Part shown: positions 43,256 to 52,684 of the stretch, one piece after another
How the letters are laid out: the number at the start of each line of letters is the position of its first letter
How positions within the stretch are numbered: position 1 is the first letter of the stretch
Assembly (NCBI GenBank): GCA_014860565.1
Contig: JACZJN010000165.1
Span: forward strand, 30,507-94,506
From: Bacteroidota bacterium
Lineage (GTDB): Bacteria > Bacteroidota > Ignavibacteria > SZUA-365
Direction of reading: 5' to 3'
Length of the DNA stretch: 64,000 bases
Translations under genes and position numbers: made by a program
Notes under the pieces: generated by a model
Database searches by the model: none
Told to the model about the DNA's origin: nothing
Seen by the model: the letters and a program-made list of their open reading frames with translations, nothing else

Positions 43256-44404
43256 ATGAAATTTCTTGAGAAATCCTTCAAACGACTGCTGTTCGGGTTC
43301 TTCCACCTGTTCATCCACGTACGGACGGTCACGACCGTCCCGCGTGATTCTGTACACAACGTTCTGGTGGTCCGTCAGCACAATCAGCTCGGCGACATGC
43401 TCTGCGCCGTGCCCCTGCTGCGTGCGCTCCGCGCGACCTATCCCGCCGCGCATATCGCCCTGCTGGCACGGCCCCTCAACAGCGAGATTCTCCGCGGCGC
43501 GCCGTACCTTGACGAGATCATCGTCTACGACAAGTCGAAATTCCTCCGGAATCCGCTTCAGGTCTGGCGCTTCGGGCGCGCGCTCAAGAAACGGCGTTTC
43601 GATCTGGCCATCACTCCCTCGACGGTATCGATGTCGGTCACGAGCGACGTGCTCACCTTTCTCTCCGGCGCACGCCGGCGTATCGGTCCGGGAACGCTGA
43701 ACGGGAAAAAGAATCACACGTCCTATTTCTACAACGTGAAAACCGATCTCGACTGGCGGCGGGATCCGACACGACATCAGACGCTGCGCAATCTCGACAT
43801 CACCTCCATCCTCGTCCCGGAAAAGGTCTCGATCGAACTCGAGATCGGGCTCTCGGATGAAGAAGTGCGCCACGGGGCCGAATTGATTGCGCGCAAGCAA
43901 GGCGAGCCCGGCCTCGTCGTCGGCTTCCATCCAGGCGCGGCGAAGCTGCCGAACCGCTGGGACGCCCTGCGCTTCGCGGAAATCGCGAACCGCTGCGCCG
44001 AGATCTTCGGGGCGTTCATCGTCATCACAGCGGGACCCAACGACAACGATCCCCTGCACGAGATGACGCTCAACATGCCCAACACCAGCCTCGTCATGCA
44101 CAACGAGCCTATTCGCCTGGTCGCCGCCGTGATCCGCAACTGCGATGTGTACGTCACGAACGACACCGGGATGATGCACGTAAGTGCCGGCGTCGGCACG
44201 CCCACACTGAGCCTCTTCGGTCCGACCGATCCGCTGCAATGGGCGCCGCCGGGCGATGCGCACACATTCATCCTCGGAGCCGCGGGAGACGTAAACACGA
44301 TTCCGACGGAAAAGGTCTGGCACGTGCTCATGGGAATGCTGCGTGAAGCCGAACAGCGCCGCAAGCAACTCGAAACCGCAATGGCAGAAGCATACATTTC
44401 CTAA
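43256..44404 (+). CDS. Glycosyltransferase family 9 (heptosyltransferase-like)
   Basis: 382 aa. N-terminal NVLVVRQHNQLGDMLCAVPLLRAL and the C-terminal CDVYVTNDTGMMHVSAGVGTPTLSLFGPTDPLQWAPPG are the two hallmarks of ADP-heptose:LPS heptosyltransferases (GT9, GT-B fold); GFHPGAAKLPNRWDALRFAE sits between. It transfers a heptose or similar sugar onto lipid A core on the cytoplasmic face. It lies 18 bp after the small membrane protein; probably same transcript. Confidence 0.9.
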   Translation: MKFLEKSFKRLLFGFFHLFIHVRTVTTVPRDSVHNVLVVRQHNQLGDMLCAVPLLRALRATYPAAHIALLARPLNSEILRGAPYLDEIIVYDKSKFLRNPLQVWRFGRALKKRRFDLAITPSTVSMSVTSDVLTFLSGARRRIGPGTLNGKKNHTSYFYNVKTDLDWRRDPTRHQTLRNLDITSILVPEKVSIELEIGLSDEEVRHGAELIARKQGEPGLVVGFHPGAAKLPNRWDALRFAEIANRCAEIFGAFIVITAGPNDNDPLHEMTLNMPNTSLVMHNEPIRLVAAVIRNCDVYVTNDTGMMHVSAGVGTPTLSLFGPTDPLQWAPPGDAHTFILGAAGDVNTIPTEKVWHVLMGMLREAEQRRKQLETAMAEAYIS

Positions 44405-44419
44405 CCGGTACCTCCCCTC

Positions 44420-45979
44420 ATGCCCAACACCCTCCGCAGACTTGCCGCCATCGATATCGGGACGAACTCTTTCCATCTCGTCGTGGCCGACGTGAAGTCA
44501 AACGGAAAATTCACTGTCCTAAGCAAGGACAAGGAAGTCGTGCGCCTTGGCGAGGGCATGACGGACATGAAGCATTTGAGCGACGAGGCCATCGAACGTG
44601 CCATGGACACCCTGCACCGCTTCATGCAGCTCGCCCAGAGTATGCAGGCTCCCGTCCGCGCCGTCGCCACCAGCGCCGTGCGCGAAGCGTTGAACCGCGA
44701 TGCGTTCCTCGACCGCGCCAGGAAAGAACTGGGTCTTGAAATCGAGGTGGTCAGCGGCTTCGAGGAAGCCCGCCTGATCTATCTCGGCGTCATGCAGGCG
44801 CTGCCGGTGTATCAGAAATCGGTACTGCTCACGGACATCGGCGGTGGTTCCACCGAATTTCTCGCCGGACAGCAGGGCGCCGTGCAGTACGTCAACAGCC
44901 TGAAAATCGGCGCCGTGCGCCTGACCCGCCGGTACTTCCACAGCGGGACCATCAAGCCGAAGGCGGTGGAAGAATGCCGCGCCTATCTCGCGGGCGCACT
45001 CAATCCGATCGTGCGCGCGATGAAACAGCGTCCGATCGACGTCGTCGTCGGTTCGTCGGGCACCATCCTCAACACCGCTTCCATGATACTTGCCGCGCAG
45101 GGGGTCATGCACGACGGCGACCCCAATGCCATGAGCATCAAACGGCAGGAGCTCGCCACGCTGGTCGAGACCATCCTCGCCGCGAAGACCGTCGAACAGC
45201 GCCGCGCCATTCCCGGCATCGATCCCGGCCGGGCAGACATCATCGTGGCGGGTGTTCTGATCCTCGAGCAGATTTTCCGCGAGCTGAAATTGAAGGAAAT
45301 GATCACCAGCGTATACGCCCTCCGTGAAGGCATTCTGCTCGACACCGTGCAGAAGCTCGCCGGGGAAGACCGCATGGTCGATCACCTGACCGATATCCGC
45401 AAGGCATCGATCTATCATCTGGCCGAGAGCTGCCATTACGAACCGCGGCATTCCGCCACCGTACGGCGCACGGCGCTTTCACTCTTCGACCAGTTGCGTG
45501 ACGTGCACAAGCTCGGCGGCGCCGAACGCGAATATCTCGAGGCGGCCGCGGTGCTGCACGACATCGGCTATCACATCTCGCATGCACAGCATCACAAGCA
45601 CAGTTACTACCTGATCCGCCACAGCGAACTTCTGGGATTTACGGATCGGGAAATCGAGATCATCGCGAACGTGGCCCGCTATCACCGGAAAAGCCACCCC
45701 AAATCCAAGCACGAGGGCTTTCCCGCACTCGCCGAACGCGATCAGACCATCGTGCAGGCGCTGTCCGCCATCCTCCGCATCGCCGACGGACTCGACCGCC
45801 GGCATCAGGACATTTTCGCTGCCGTGACCGTCGACCGCAGCGACGGCGGCATCACACTGCGGCTCGCCCTCAAACGCGACACCGATCCCGGTATCGAACT
45901 CTGGGGCGCCGAACGCCGCAAGGAACTCTTCGAGGAACTCTACAGGCTCCCCGTCCAGCTCGTCATCGATCGCGGGTAA
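44420..45979 (+). CDS. Ppx/GppA phosphatase with HD domain
   Basis: 519 aa. N-terminal Ppx/GppA domain 1-~305: [73 protein letters not shown]-terminal HD domain from ~325, with [14 protein letters not shown] (His380-Asp381) and [12 protein letters not shown]. This two-domain layout is that of exopolyphosphatase / guanosine pentaphosphate phosphohydrolase. It breaks down polyphosphate or pppGpp. 16 bp after the GT9 gene, same strand. Confidence 0.92.
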   Translation: MPNTLRRLAAIDIGTNSFHLVVADVKSNGKFTVLSKDKEVVRLGEGMTDMKHLSDEAIERAMDTLHRFMQLAQSMQAPVRAVATSAVREALNRDAFLDRARKELGLEIEVVSGFEEARLIYLGVMQALPVYQKSVLLTDIGGGSTEFLAGQQGAVQYVNSLKIGAVRLTRRYFHSGTIKPKAVEECRAYLAGALNPIVRAMKQRPIDVVVGSSGTILNTASMILAAQGVMHDGDPNAMSIKRQELATLVETILAAKTVEQRRAIPGIDPGRADIIVAGVLILEQIFRELKLKEMITSVYALREGILLDTVQKLAGEDRMVDHLTDIRKASIYHLAESCHYEPRHSATVRRTALSLFDQLRDVHKLGGAEREYLEAAAVLHDIGYHISHAQHHKHSYYLIRHSELLGFTDREIEIIANVARYHRKSHPKSKHEGFPALAERDQTIVQALSAILRIADGLDRRHQDIFAAVTVDRSDGGITLRLALKRDTDPGIELWGAERRKELFEELYRLPVQLVIDRG

Positions 45980-46031
45980 AGTCCGTTCTTTCCACCCCTC
46001 CCGCTCCTTCCCGTGTTGCACCGATTTTTCG

Positions 46032-46039
46032 TATCTTTG
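46032..46039 (+). promoter_or_regulatory. Possible -7 element for asnS (TATCTTTG)
   Basis: TATCTTTG, identical to the tRNA-Asn element, lies 31 bp before the asnS ATG. The nearest TTG is only 13 bp upstream, so the -33 half is unclear. Confidence 0.45.
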
Positions 46040-46070
46040 GTTTTTGTACCACCATCGACACACGAACATC

Positions 46071-47573
46071 ATGGTAGACGTCTATATTCAGGATCTCGCC
46101 GCGCATGTCGGCAGGGAAGTCACGCTCAAGGGCTGGCTGTACAACGGCCGCGAGGGCGGCAAGATCATGTTCCTCATCCTCCGCGACGGCACGGGACTCT
46201 GCCAGTGCGTCGCCACACAAGACAGCGTGTCGGAAGCTGACTGGCTGAAGGCGAAATCCCTCACGCAGGAATCCTCCTTCACCGTCACCGGAACGATCCG
46301 CGCCGATGAACGCGCACCGGGCGGATATGAGATGGACGTGCGCACACTCGACGTGGTCTCCATCGCGGAAGAGTACCCCATCACCCCGAAAGAGCACGGG
46401 ATAGAATTTCTCGCCGACCGCCGGCACCTCTGGATCCGCTCCCGTCGGCAGGTGGCGATCCTCCGCATCCGACACACCATCATCCGCGCCATCCGCAATT
46501 TCTTCGACGACCGCGGCTTCACGCTGTTCGATGCGCCCATCCTCACGCCCAACGCGGTGGAGGGGACCTCCACGCTGTTCGAGACCGAATACTTCAAACT
46601 CGGCAAGGCATATCTCACGCAGTCGGGACAGCTCTACGGCGAATCCGGCGCCATGGCGCTCGGGAAGGTGTATGTGTTCGGACCCACCTTCCGCGCAGAG
46701 GAGTCCAAGACCCGCCGTCACCTGACGGAATTCTGGATGGTGGAGCCGGAAATGGCCTGGTTCGATCTCGACGACGATATGCAGCTTGCCGAGGAGTTCA
46801 TTTCCCATATCGTACAGACCGTGTTGAAAGAGCGTCCGTCGGAGCTTGTCGAACTCGAGCGCGATACCGCGATACTCGAGAAGATCGTACCGCCCTTCCC
46901 TCGTGTATCCTACGACGAAGCGGTGGAAATGCTGCACAGCGACAAGACCGCGCGGATGGTCGACGACCGCATCGCGGCGGCGGAGAAGGAAACAGCGGAA
47001 CTCAGCGCCGAACTCGCGTCCAACAAGGAACAGTACGGGAAAGTGAAGGAGTGGCAGCGGAAGAAATTCGATGCCCGGGAAATCCAGATCAACAATCGTC
47101 TGGCTGAGCTTGAAGAACAGCTGCGCAACCTGCCGAAGTGGAAGGAATCCGCCCGCAATTTCGAACATGGCGGCGACCTCGGCGGCAGCGACGAAACACT
47201 GCTCACCTGGTATTTCGATAAACCGGTGATCGTGCATCGCTATCCCGCCGCGGTGAAGGCATTCTACATGAAGCGAGATCCACAAGACGAAACCAAGGCG
47301 CTGGCGATGGACGTGCTCGCTCCCGAGGGCTACGGCGAGATCATCGGCGGTTCGCAGCGCGAGGACAATCTCGACTTTCTGCTCGAGCGCATAGAGGAGC
47401 ACAAGCTTCCGAAGGAAGTGTTCGAATGGTTTCTCGACCTGCGCCGCTACGGCAGCGTCCCCCACGCCGGCTTCGGTCTCGGCGTCGAGCGCACGGTGGC
47501 CTGGATCTGCGGCCTGGACCATGTCCGGGAGACCATCCCCTTCCCGCGCCTCATCCACCGCAACCGGCCGTAG
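46071..47573 (+). CDS. asnS: Asparaginyl-tRNA synthetase with coiled-coil insertion
   Basis: 500 aa from ATG 46071. OB-fold anticodon domain ([26 protein letters not shown]), then the class II core: motif 1 near [19 protein letters not shown], motif 2 [25 protein letters not shown], motif 3 [27 protein letters not shown]. Between motifs 2 and 3 (~290-365) a highly charged helical stretch ([34 protein letters not shown]) replaces a short loop of standard AsnRS, adding roughly 70 residues; the protein is therefore about 35-70 residues longer than usual. It charges tRNA-Asn. Convergent with nothing; terminator at 47626. Confidence 0.94.
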   Translation: MVDVYIQDLAAHVGREVTLKGWLYNGREGGKIMFLILRDGTGLCQCVATQDSVSEADWLKAKSLTQESSFTVTGTIRADERAPGGYEMDVRTLDVVSIAEEYPITPKEHGIEFLADRRHLWIRSRRQVAILRIRHTIIRAIRNFFDDRGFTLFDAPILTPNAVEGTSTLFETEYFKLGKAYLTQSGQLYGESGAMALGKVYVFGPTFRAEESKTRRHLTEFWMVEPEMAWFDLDDDMQLAEEFISHIVQTVLKERPSELVELERDTAILEKIVPPFPRVSYDEAVEMLHSDKTARMVDDRIAAAEKETAELSAELASNKEQYGKVKEWQRKKFDAREIQINNRLAELEEQLRNLPKWKESARNFEHGGDLGGSDETLLTWYFDKPVIVHRYPAAVKAFYMKRDPQDETKALAMDVLAPEGYGEIIGGSQREDNLDFLLERIEEHKLPKEVFEWFLDLRRYGSVPHAGFGLGVERTVAWICGLDHVRETIPFPRLIHRNRP

Positions 47574-47625
47574 GAAGACACAACGAAAACGCGAAGACAC
47601 GAAGAAGAACACGAAGGATTTTTCG

Positions 47626-47650
47626 AGCGCCCCTGACGGGGCGCTTCTGT
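47626..47650 (+). terminator. Terminator after asnS
   Basis: An 8-bp GC-rich stem (47626-47633 with 47638-47645) with TGAC loop and TTCTGTT tail, 52 bp after the asnS stop. Confidence 0.7.
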
Positions 47651-47909
47651 TATGGCGCCGTCCAGCCCTGCCGCGCGATGAAGGGAGTGCTGGTGTCGTC
47701 GTCAGCTGTTTTCATAGGTCACGCAATGATGGTGCAAGAGTTGATGGGATTTCAGGTATATTGCATGCACGACAACTCCAACACGTCCCGTCAAGGAAAC
47801 CCACTCGTGCGCAATCAGTGACATGGTTGCTCGTTGCTGTGCACCCCGATGAAATCCTGAGGACGTGAATGCGAGCCAATAGACATCACAATGCCCAGCG
47901 AGGATCGCC
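47651..47909. other. Spacer after asnS without a recognisable gene
   Basis: The 336-bp stretch between asnS and the small basic protein holds the terminator above and then about 260 bp with no credible frame. A TATATTG sequence at 47757-47763 could be part of the promoter of the small gene, but spacing to an upstream TTG is only 13 bp. Confidence 0.5.
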
Positions 47910-48038
47910 ATGAGTAAGAGTCAGAATATCAAGAAGAGTTCCAAAAAGGAACCTGCCAAGACAATGAAGGAAAAGAAAGCCGCGAAGCGGGACAAGAAAC
48001 ACGACAAACAGAACCCACCGCTGCTCGAAAAAAAATAG
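47910..48038 (+). CDS. Small lysine-rich basic protein
   Basis: 42 aa, ATG 47910 to TAG 48038, preceded by AGGATC at a proper distance. The sequence runs MSKSQNIKKSSKKEPAKTMK and continues with EKKAAKRDKKHDKQNPPLLEKK: about 40 % Lys/Arg, no hydrophobic core, so disordered. Short Lys-rich peptides with the pattern KKxxKKEPxKTxKEKKAAKR are familiar in Bacteroidota-type genomes; nucleic-acid or ribosome binding is plausible but not shown. Downstream gene is convergent. Confidence 0.65.
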   Translation: MSKSQNIKKSSKKEPAKTMKEKKAAKRDKKHDKQNPPLLEKK

Positions 48039-48163
48039 TCCGCTGACACCGCGCTCCGCGTGAGACCTTCTGGGAGGGGAATTTTCCGGCGATCGCGGGG
48101 GCAAGCGAAATACCCTGCCGCCACTTCAGGTCCGACGGCGCAGCTTCATGTTTCCCCGGGTTT

Positions 48164-49030
48164 CTACACCAGCGTCAGCACGGTGATCTCCGGCGGACAG
48201 TTGAAACGGACCGGGATACCGACGGTCCCGATGCCGCGCGTGACGTACAACTGCGTGGCATCGAGGCGGTAGAGCCCTTCGACGTAGCCGGAAATCAGGG
48301 CGGCGGGAGTGATCACCGTACCGAATACGCGTGCGAGCACGAATTGTCCGCCGTGCGTGTGCCCGCTGACCATCAGTCCGGCACCATACTCTGAGGCCTC
48401 TTCCAGATAGTACGGCTTGTGGCAAAGCACGATATTGGGAAGACTTGAGTCGAGTCCGTCCACTGCCTGGCGAAACAGCGAATCGAAGGGATGTCCGCTG
48501 CGCACGTCGTCGAGTCCTACCAGAGCGAGTTCTTTCCCCTTCACTTCAATCAGCGTGTGCTCATTGCGCAGCATGCGCACTCCGGCATGCGCGAGTTCTT
48601 TCGAAATGTAGTCGGCATCGTCGAAGTAATCGTGATTGCCCGTGCTGCCGTACACGCCGTGGCGCGCCCGGAGTTTGACAAAGGCGTCACAGACCGGTTC
48701 AACTTCTTCGTTCCGGCTCTGGACGAAATCTCCCGGGAGCAGAATCACATCGGGCTTGAGAGCATTGATGCGCGCCACGTACCGATCCATATCGTCTTTG
48801 GACATGTAGGGACCGGAATGAATGTCCGACACCATCACGATGCGCAGTCCGCGCAATTCCCTCGGCAATCGCGGAAGCTTCACCCTTTTGTGCACCACTT
48901 CAAATTCGTCATCGGCACTGACGCCGCCGAGCGGATTCGGGATGGAAACAACGGCGAGCCCCGCCGCACTCTGCTTGAGAAAACGACGCCGGCCTGTATC
49001 GACGTGGGAGTTGGGTGTGGGGTTGCGCAT
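48164..49030 (-). CDS. Tat-exported metallophosphoesterase
   Basis: 288 aa. N-terminal twin-arginine signal GRRRFLKQSAAGLAVVS. All calcineurin-like phosphoesterase motifs are intact: MVSDIHSGPY, LLPGDFVQ, GSTGNHDYFDD, LCHKPYY and VSGHTHGGQ. Resembles the YkuE/YaeI group, which acts on lipid-linked or UDP-sugar pyrophosphates. Exported folded with its dinuclear metal centre. Monocistronic in appearance, 107 bp after the divergently spaced barrel gene end. Confidence 0.9.
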   Translation of the reverse strand: MRNPTPNSHVDTGRRRFLKQSAAGLAVVSIPNPLGGVSADDEFEVVHKRVKLPRLPRELRGLRIVMVSDIHSGPYMSKDDMDRYVARINALKPDVILLPGDFVQSRNEEVEPVCDAFVKLRARHGVYGSTGNHDYFDDADYISKELAHAGVRMLRNEHTLIEVKGKELALVGLDDVRSGHPFDSLFRQAVDGLDSSLPNIVLCHKPYYLEEASEYGAGLMVSGHTHGGQFVLARVFGTVITPAALISGYVEGLYRLDATQLYVTRGIGTVGIPVRFNCPPEITVLTLV

Positions 49031-49137
49031 GCCGGGACATCACTTTCCGCTGGTGAAAAAAGCGGGCATCAGATGATGCCCGCCCTTCATAAACACGGAT
49101 ACGGTACGGGGAGTGCCCATTGGATGAGGGCGCTTCC

Positions 49138-49878
49138 TCAGAATCTTACGGAAACGCCGATCATGGCCTGCAGCATGTCGGTGTGCGATTCGAGGGCATT
49201 CGACTCGAGAAGGACCGGTGCGCCATTGGCATCGAACGTGATCGACTCTTCGTCGAAATACTTTGCCCTTCCACCATAGAGGTAACGGACCTTGGCGTCG
49301 ATGAAAAGGGCGATTCCCTGCCCGGGCGTGTCTGTCGCTCCTTCATACACGCGAAACTGCAGACCGCCGCCGCCGCCATAGCTGAAGGCGACGTCGCTCA
49401 GATTCGTGCTTCCGGCGATATCCTTGTCCTCGTAGCGCTCGTCCTTGACGGTCGATTCGGTCCAGAACACATTGAAGCCGAGCAAGCCTTCAAAATAAGG
49501 GCGAAAGACGCCGTCCTGCGGCTGCAGCCGAAGGAAAAGATGTCCCGTCGCGACGTTGTTGGAAGTGGTCAGATCGACGTTGACCAGCTGCACCGTGCCG
49601 CTGAACGGCACCTTGAAAGTGCGACTCCCGTACGTGGCAACCGTTCCGGTTAATCCGACCGCCACCGGGAACTGCGGAAGCACGAAGGCACCTTCCAGTG
49701 CGAGTCCGTAGGCGATTTTGTCGGATGTTTCCTTGAATTCTCCCTGAGGGAAGGTCAGCATGAAATCGATTCCCGCCTGTCCCCGCCCTATGGAATAATC
49801 CTCTTCCTGCGCAAACAGGGACGAAGCCGAAGCGGTGAAAAGAAACAGGAAGATCAAGAGGTATCGCATGGTGTTCAT
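49138..49878 (-). CDS. Outer-membrane beta-barrel protein
   Basis: 246 aa from ATG 49878 (alternative 49869); the longer frame to 50025 has no signal peptide. Signal peptide MRYLLIFLFLFTASASSLFAQ. The body alternates strands (GRGQAGIDFMLTFPQGEF, YGLALEGAFVLPQFPVAVGLTG, FSYGGGGGLQFRVYE, GIALFIDAKVRYLYGGRAKYF) and ends MIGVSVRF with terminal Phe, typical of a small porin-like barrel. No family assigned. No Shine-Dalgarno sequence; TATATTTC at 49914-49921 (minus) may be its -7 element. Confidence 0.72.
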   Translation of the reverse strand: MNTMRYLLIFLFLFTASASSLFAQEEDYSIGRGQAGIDFMLTFPQGEFKETSDKIAYGLALEGAFVLPQFPVAVGLTGTVATYGSRTFKVPFSGTVQLVNVDLTTSNNVATGHLFLRLQPQDGVFRPYFEGLLGFNVFWTESTVKDERYEDKDIAGSTNLSDVAFSYGGGGGLQFRVYEGATDTPGQGIALFIDAKVRYLYGGRAKYFDEESITFDANGAPVLLESNALESHTDMLQAMIGVSVRF

Positions 49879-49964
49879 AAAAATTGTGTTGGTTTGTGAA
49901 TGGGGGAAATTAGGGAAATATATGCATCGTAGAAAATGGTCTGCTTGCCGGAGGCCGAATTCCA

Positions 49965-49995
49965 TTGCGAATGGAAAAAAAACATGGGATCTTTG
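49965..49995 (+). promoter_or_regulatory. Possible promoter of T9SS beta-propeller gene
   Basis: TTG at 49965-49967 and GATCTTTG at 49988-49995 are separated by 20 bp; the -7 element has one mismatch to TAnnTTTG. The ATG is 58 bp downstream. Confidence 0.4.
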
Positions 49996-50052
49996 ATGAT
50001 GGCTTGAAGTGCCTGTTTGTCTCATTTGCCCATCCTGATTCTCGGAGTTTCC

Positions 50053-52647
50053 ATGTCCCGTTTGTTCCGGCTGCCCGCTCTTTTTCTGGCGGGGATGTAT
50101 ACGTGCACCATGCTCATTTTGTTACTGGTGAATGGCCGTCCTGCTTTTCTCGACACACCGGGTGTTCCGATCGAACACAGCGAGGCATGGCGGGAGTCCG
50201 TGCAATCCATGGAGTATTTCTACGAACAGCGGACCTATGGGAATCCGGGCATCAACATAGGCGAACGCCTCCGCGAGGCGTGGGACGCCGTGGCATTTTC
50301 GCCGCAGAGCGCGCTGATGAAGCCGTTTCCTGCCGCTGCGAACTGGCGGCTTGAAGGACCCACGAACATCGGCGGGCGCATCCGCGCGGTGCTTTTCCAT
50401 CCGACGGAAACCAATACGATCTACGCCGGCGCGGCGTCGGGCGGCGTCTGGAAAAGCACGGATCTCGGTCTGAGCTGGCGCGCTCTCACAGACAACATGC
50501 CGCGCCTGCCCGTGGGGGCCCTGGCGATAGACAAAAACAATCCGGATATCCTTTTCGCGGGCACCGGCGAACCGCTCGGCTCAAATTTCGGTCGCAGCGG
50601 AGGATCGCCTTATTATGACGGACTCGGCGTCATGCGTACCGACGACGCGGGCGAGCATTGGGCTTTCCTTCCCTGGCCCAAATCCAACAGCGCGGTGCAC
50701 CGCATCGCATTGCATCCCGCTTCCTCCGATACGCTGCTTGTGGCCACCATAGACAAACTGTGGAAAAGCACTGACGGCGGACAGTCGTGGAACAGCACGA
50801 TGGAGGGGTATATCACGGAAGTGCTTTACAAGCCGGACGATCCGTCCACCGTCTATGCAGCCGTTGGCGCGGAATACGGCGGCAGCAACAATGGCATCTA
50901 TGTTTCGCATGCCGGCGGCGATCAGTATTCCTGGAGCCGCCTCGACGTCAACCTGCCTCCCGGCGATTCCACCGCGCGCGTCGTGATGAGCATCCCGGCT
51001 TCGCGTCCCAACCGCATCTATGCGGCGATGGGACTCAACCGCAGGAAAATGACGGACGGCGATGTGGACTTCAAAGGCCTCTTCGTTTCCGATGACGCTG
51101 GCGCGACCTGGGGGCGTCGACAGAATGCCATCCCCAATGACTTCACACGCGGTCAGGCGTTCTACGATCTCACCGTCATGGCACATCCCGTCAACCCCGA
51201 CATCGTCTTTCTCGGCGGCATCGACATGCACCGCAGCCTGACCACCGGAGACGGCTTCGCGAAAGTATCGCGCTGGGAACTGCGCGTCACCGATCCGAAG
51301 AATCCCGCCTACGTCCATGCCGATCAGCATCATGTCGCTTTCAAGCCCGGCGATCCGAACACGGTCGTCATCGGCTGCGACGGTGGAATTTTCATCAGCA
51401 CCGACGGTGGAACGAACTGGGCGGAACGAAACAACGGACTCGCCACCACGCAATTCTACAGCGTCAATTATGCGCCTTCGAATACCAACCTGTTCTACGG
51501 CGGCACGCAGGACAACAGCAACATGCGGCAGTCGTCGCCCGGCCAAACCAACTGGCTGTATGTCGGCGGCGGCGACGGCGGACGGATGGCGATCGACCCG
51601 AACAACAACGATCTCATGTATCTCACGATCAACAGCACACCGTACCGCACCTTCGACGGCATCAACTTCCAGCCGCTTTACAGTGGATTGAGCGGATATC
51701 GCGGCAACTGGGTTCGTCCGATGCTGCTCGATCCGAATGGCGACCGCCTGTATACCGCCTCGGACAACGTGCATCGTCTCAGTCCCGCCAAGGACGCGAC
51801 GAGCTGGCTGACGATCAGCAACAAGAAACTCGTACGCGGCAGCGGCATCGTGACGGATCTCGAAATGCCGGAGCCGAATCCCCGTTGGATGTATTCCGCC
51901 TCGAGCGACGGCAAGGTGTTCGTCTGTGAGAATCTCATTGCGCTCGACACCGAGTGGTACGATGAAAGCACCGGTCTGCCGAACCGTTGGATCAGCGATA
52001 TCCATATCGGATGGGGGACGCTGCGCACGGTGTATGCCGCGCTCAACGGCTATGGAACAAGTCATGTCTGGAAAACAACGGACGGCGGAAATAAGTGGGT
52101 CGATATCAGCGGAGACCTTCCCGACATCCCCTGCAATGTTGTGATTCCGTCACGGACCGACACCAACGCCATCTTCCTCGCCACGGATCTGGGTGTGTGG
52201 TACACGGTGAACAATGGCGAAAACTGGAAGCAGTTCGGCAACGGTCTGCCGAATGTCGTCTGCTATGATATGAAGCTCACGCCTGAGAACAGGCTGATCG
52301 TGGGGACCTACGGACGCGGCATCTGGTCCACGGACGCCGTGACCGCGATCGCCGGCGAAGCTCCCACTGCCGGCGGACTCACGCTCGACGCCGCCTGGCC
52401 GAATCCCTTCGGCAGCGGCATCGCATCATCCTCGACGCTGCGGTTCTCCCTCGCGACAACCGAGGACGTGCAGCTGACGGTGTACAATTCCACCGGACGC
52501 ATCGCTGCCACGCTCGCCCAGGGGCGCTTCGATGCAGGCACGCATGAGGCGCGTTTCGATGCCGGCAATCTGCCTGCAGGGACGTACATCGCGGTGCTGC
52601 GTGCGGGGAACACAACCGTGTCGAAAAAAATCGCCCTGGTGCGCTAA
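50053..52647 (+). CDS. T9SS cargo protein with BNR/sortilin-type beta-propeller
   Basis: 864 aa from ATG 50053 (GGAG 6 nt upstream). Signal or anchor helix LPALFLAGMYTCTMLILLLV. Repeated Asp-box-like units (GVWKSTDLGLSWRAL, GVMRTDDAGEHWAFL, LWKSTDGGQSWNST, GIFISTDGGTNWAE, VWKTTDGGNKWVD, VWYTVNNGENWKQF) form a multi-bladed BNR/VPS10-type propeller. The last ~80 residues (LDAAWPNPFGSGIASSS, LTVYNSTGRIAATLAQ, LPAGTYIAVLRAGN) are a type A T9SS sorting domain. Likely secreted glycan- or protein-binding, possibly a hydrolase, but catalytic residues are not evident. Confidence 0.87.
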   Translation: MSRLFRLPALFLAGMYTCTMLILLLVNGRPAFLDTPGVPIEHSEAWRESVQSMEYFYEQRTYGNPGINIGERLREAWDAVAFSPQSALMKPFPAAANWRLEGPTNIGGRIRAVLFHPTETNTIYAGAASGGVWKSTDLGLSWRALTDNMPRLPVGALAIDKNNPDILFAGTGEPLGSNFGRSGGSPYYDGLGVMRTDDAGEHWAFLPWPKSNSAVHRIALHPASSDTLLVATIDKLWKSTDGGQSWNSTMEGYITEVLYKPDDPSTVYAAVGAEYGGSNNGIYVSHAGGDQYSWSRLDVNLPPGDSTARVVMSIPASRPNRIYAAMGLNRRKMTDGDVDFKGLFVSDDAGATWGRRQNAIPNDFTRGQAFYDLTVMAHPVNPDIVFLGGIDMHRSLTTGDGFAKVSRWELRVTDPKNPAYVHADQHHVAFKPGDPNTVVIGCDGGIFISTDGGTNWAERNNGLATTQFYSVNYAPSNTNLFYGGTQDNSNMRQSSPGQTNWLYVGGGDGGRMAIDPNNNDLMYLTINSTPYRTFDGINFQPLYSGLSGYRGNWVRPMLLDPNGDRLYTASDNVHRLSPAKDATSWLTISNKKLVRGSGIVTDLEMPEPNPRWMYSASSDGKVFVCENLIALDTEWYDESTGLPNRWISDIHIGWGTLRTVYAALNGYGTSHVWKTTDGGNKWVDISGDLPDIPCNVVIPSRTDTNAIFLATDLGVWYTVNNGENWKQFGNGLPNVVCYDMKLTPENRLIVGTYGRGIWSTDAVTAIAGEAPTAGGLTLDAAWPNPFGSGIASSSTLRFSLATTEDVQLTVYNSTGRIAATLAQGRFDAGTHEARFDAGNLPAGTYIAVLRAGNTTVSKKIALVR

Positions 52648-52659
52648 TATAATGTTGGA

Positions 52660-52679
52660 CGGCGCGCCGGGGCGCGCCG
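52660..52679. terminator. Hairpin between convergent genes
   Basis: A GC-only inverted repeat (52660-52668 with 52671-52679) between the T9SS gene and tex. No T-run on the plus strand beyond it; a weak bidirectional hairpin. Confidence 0.4.
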
Positions 52680-52684
52680 CTCCT

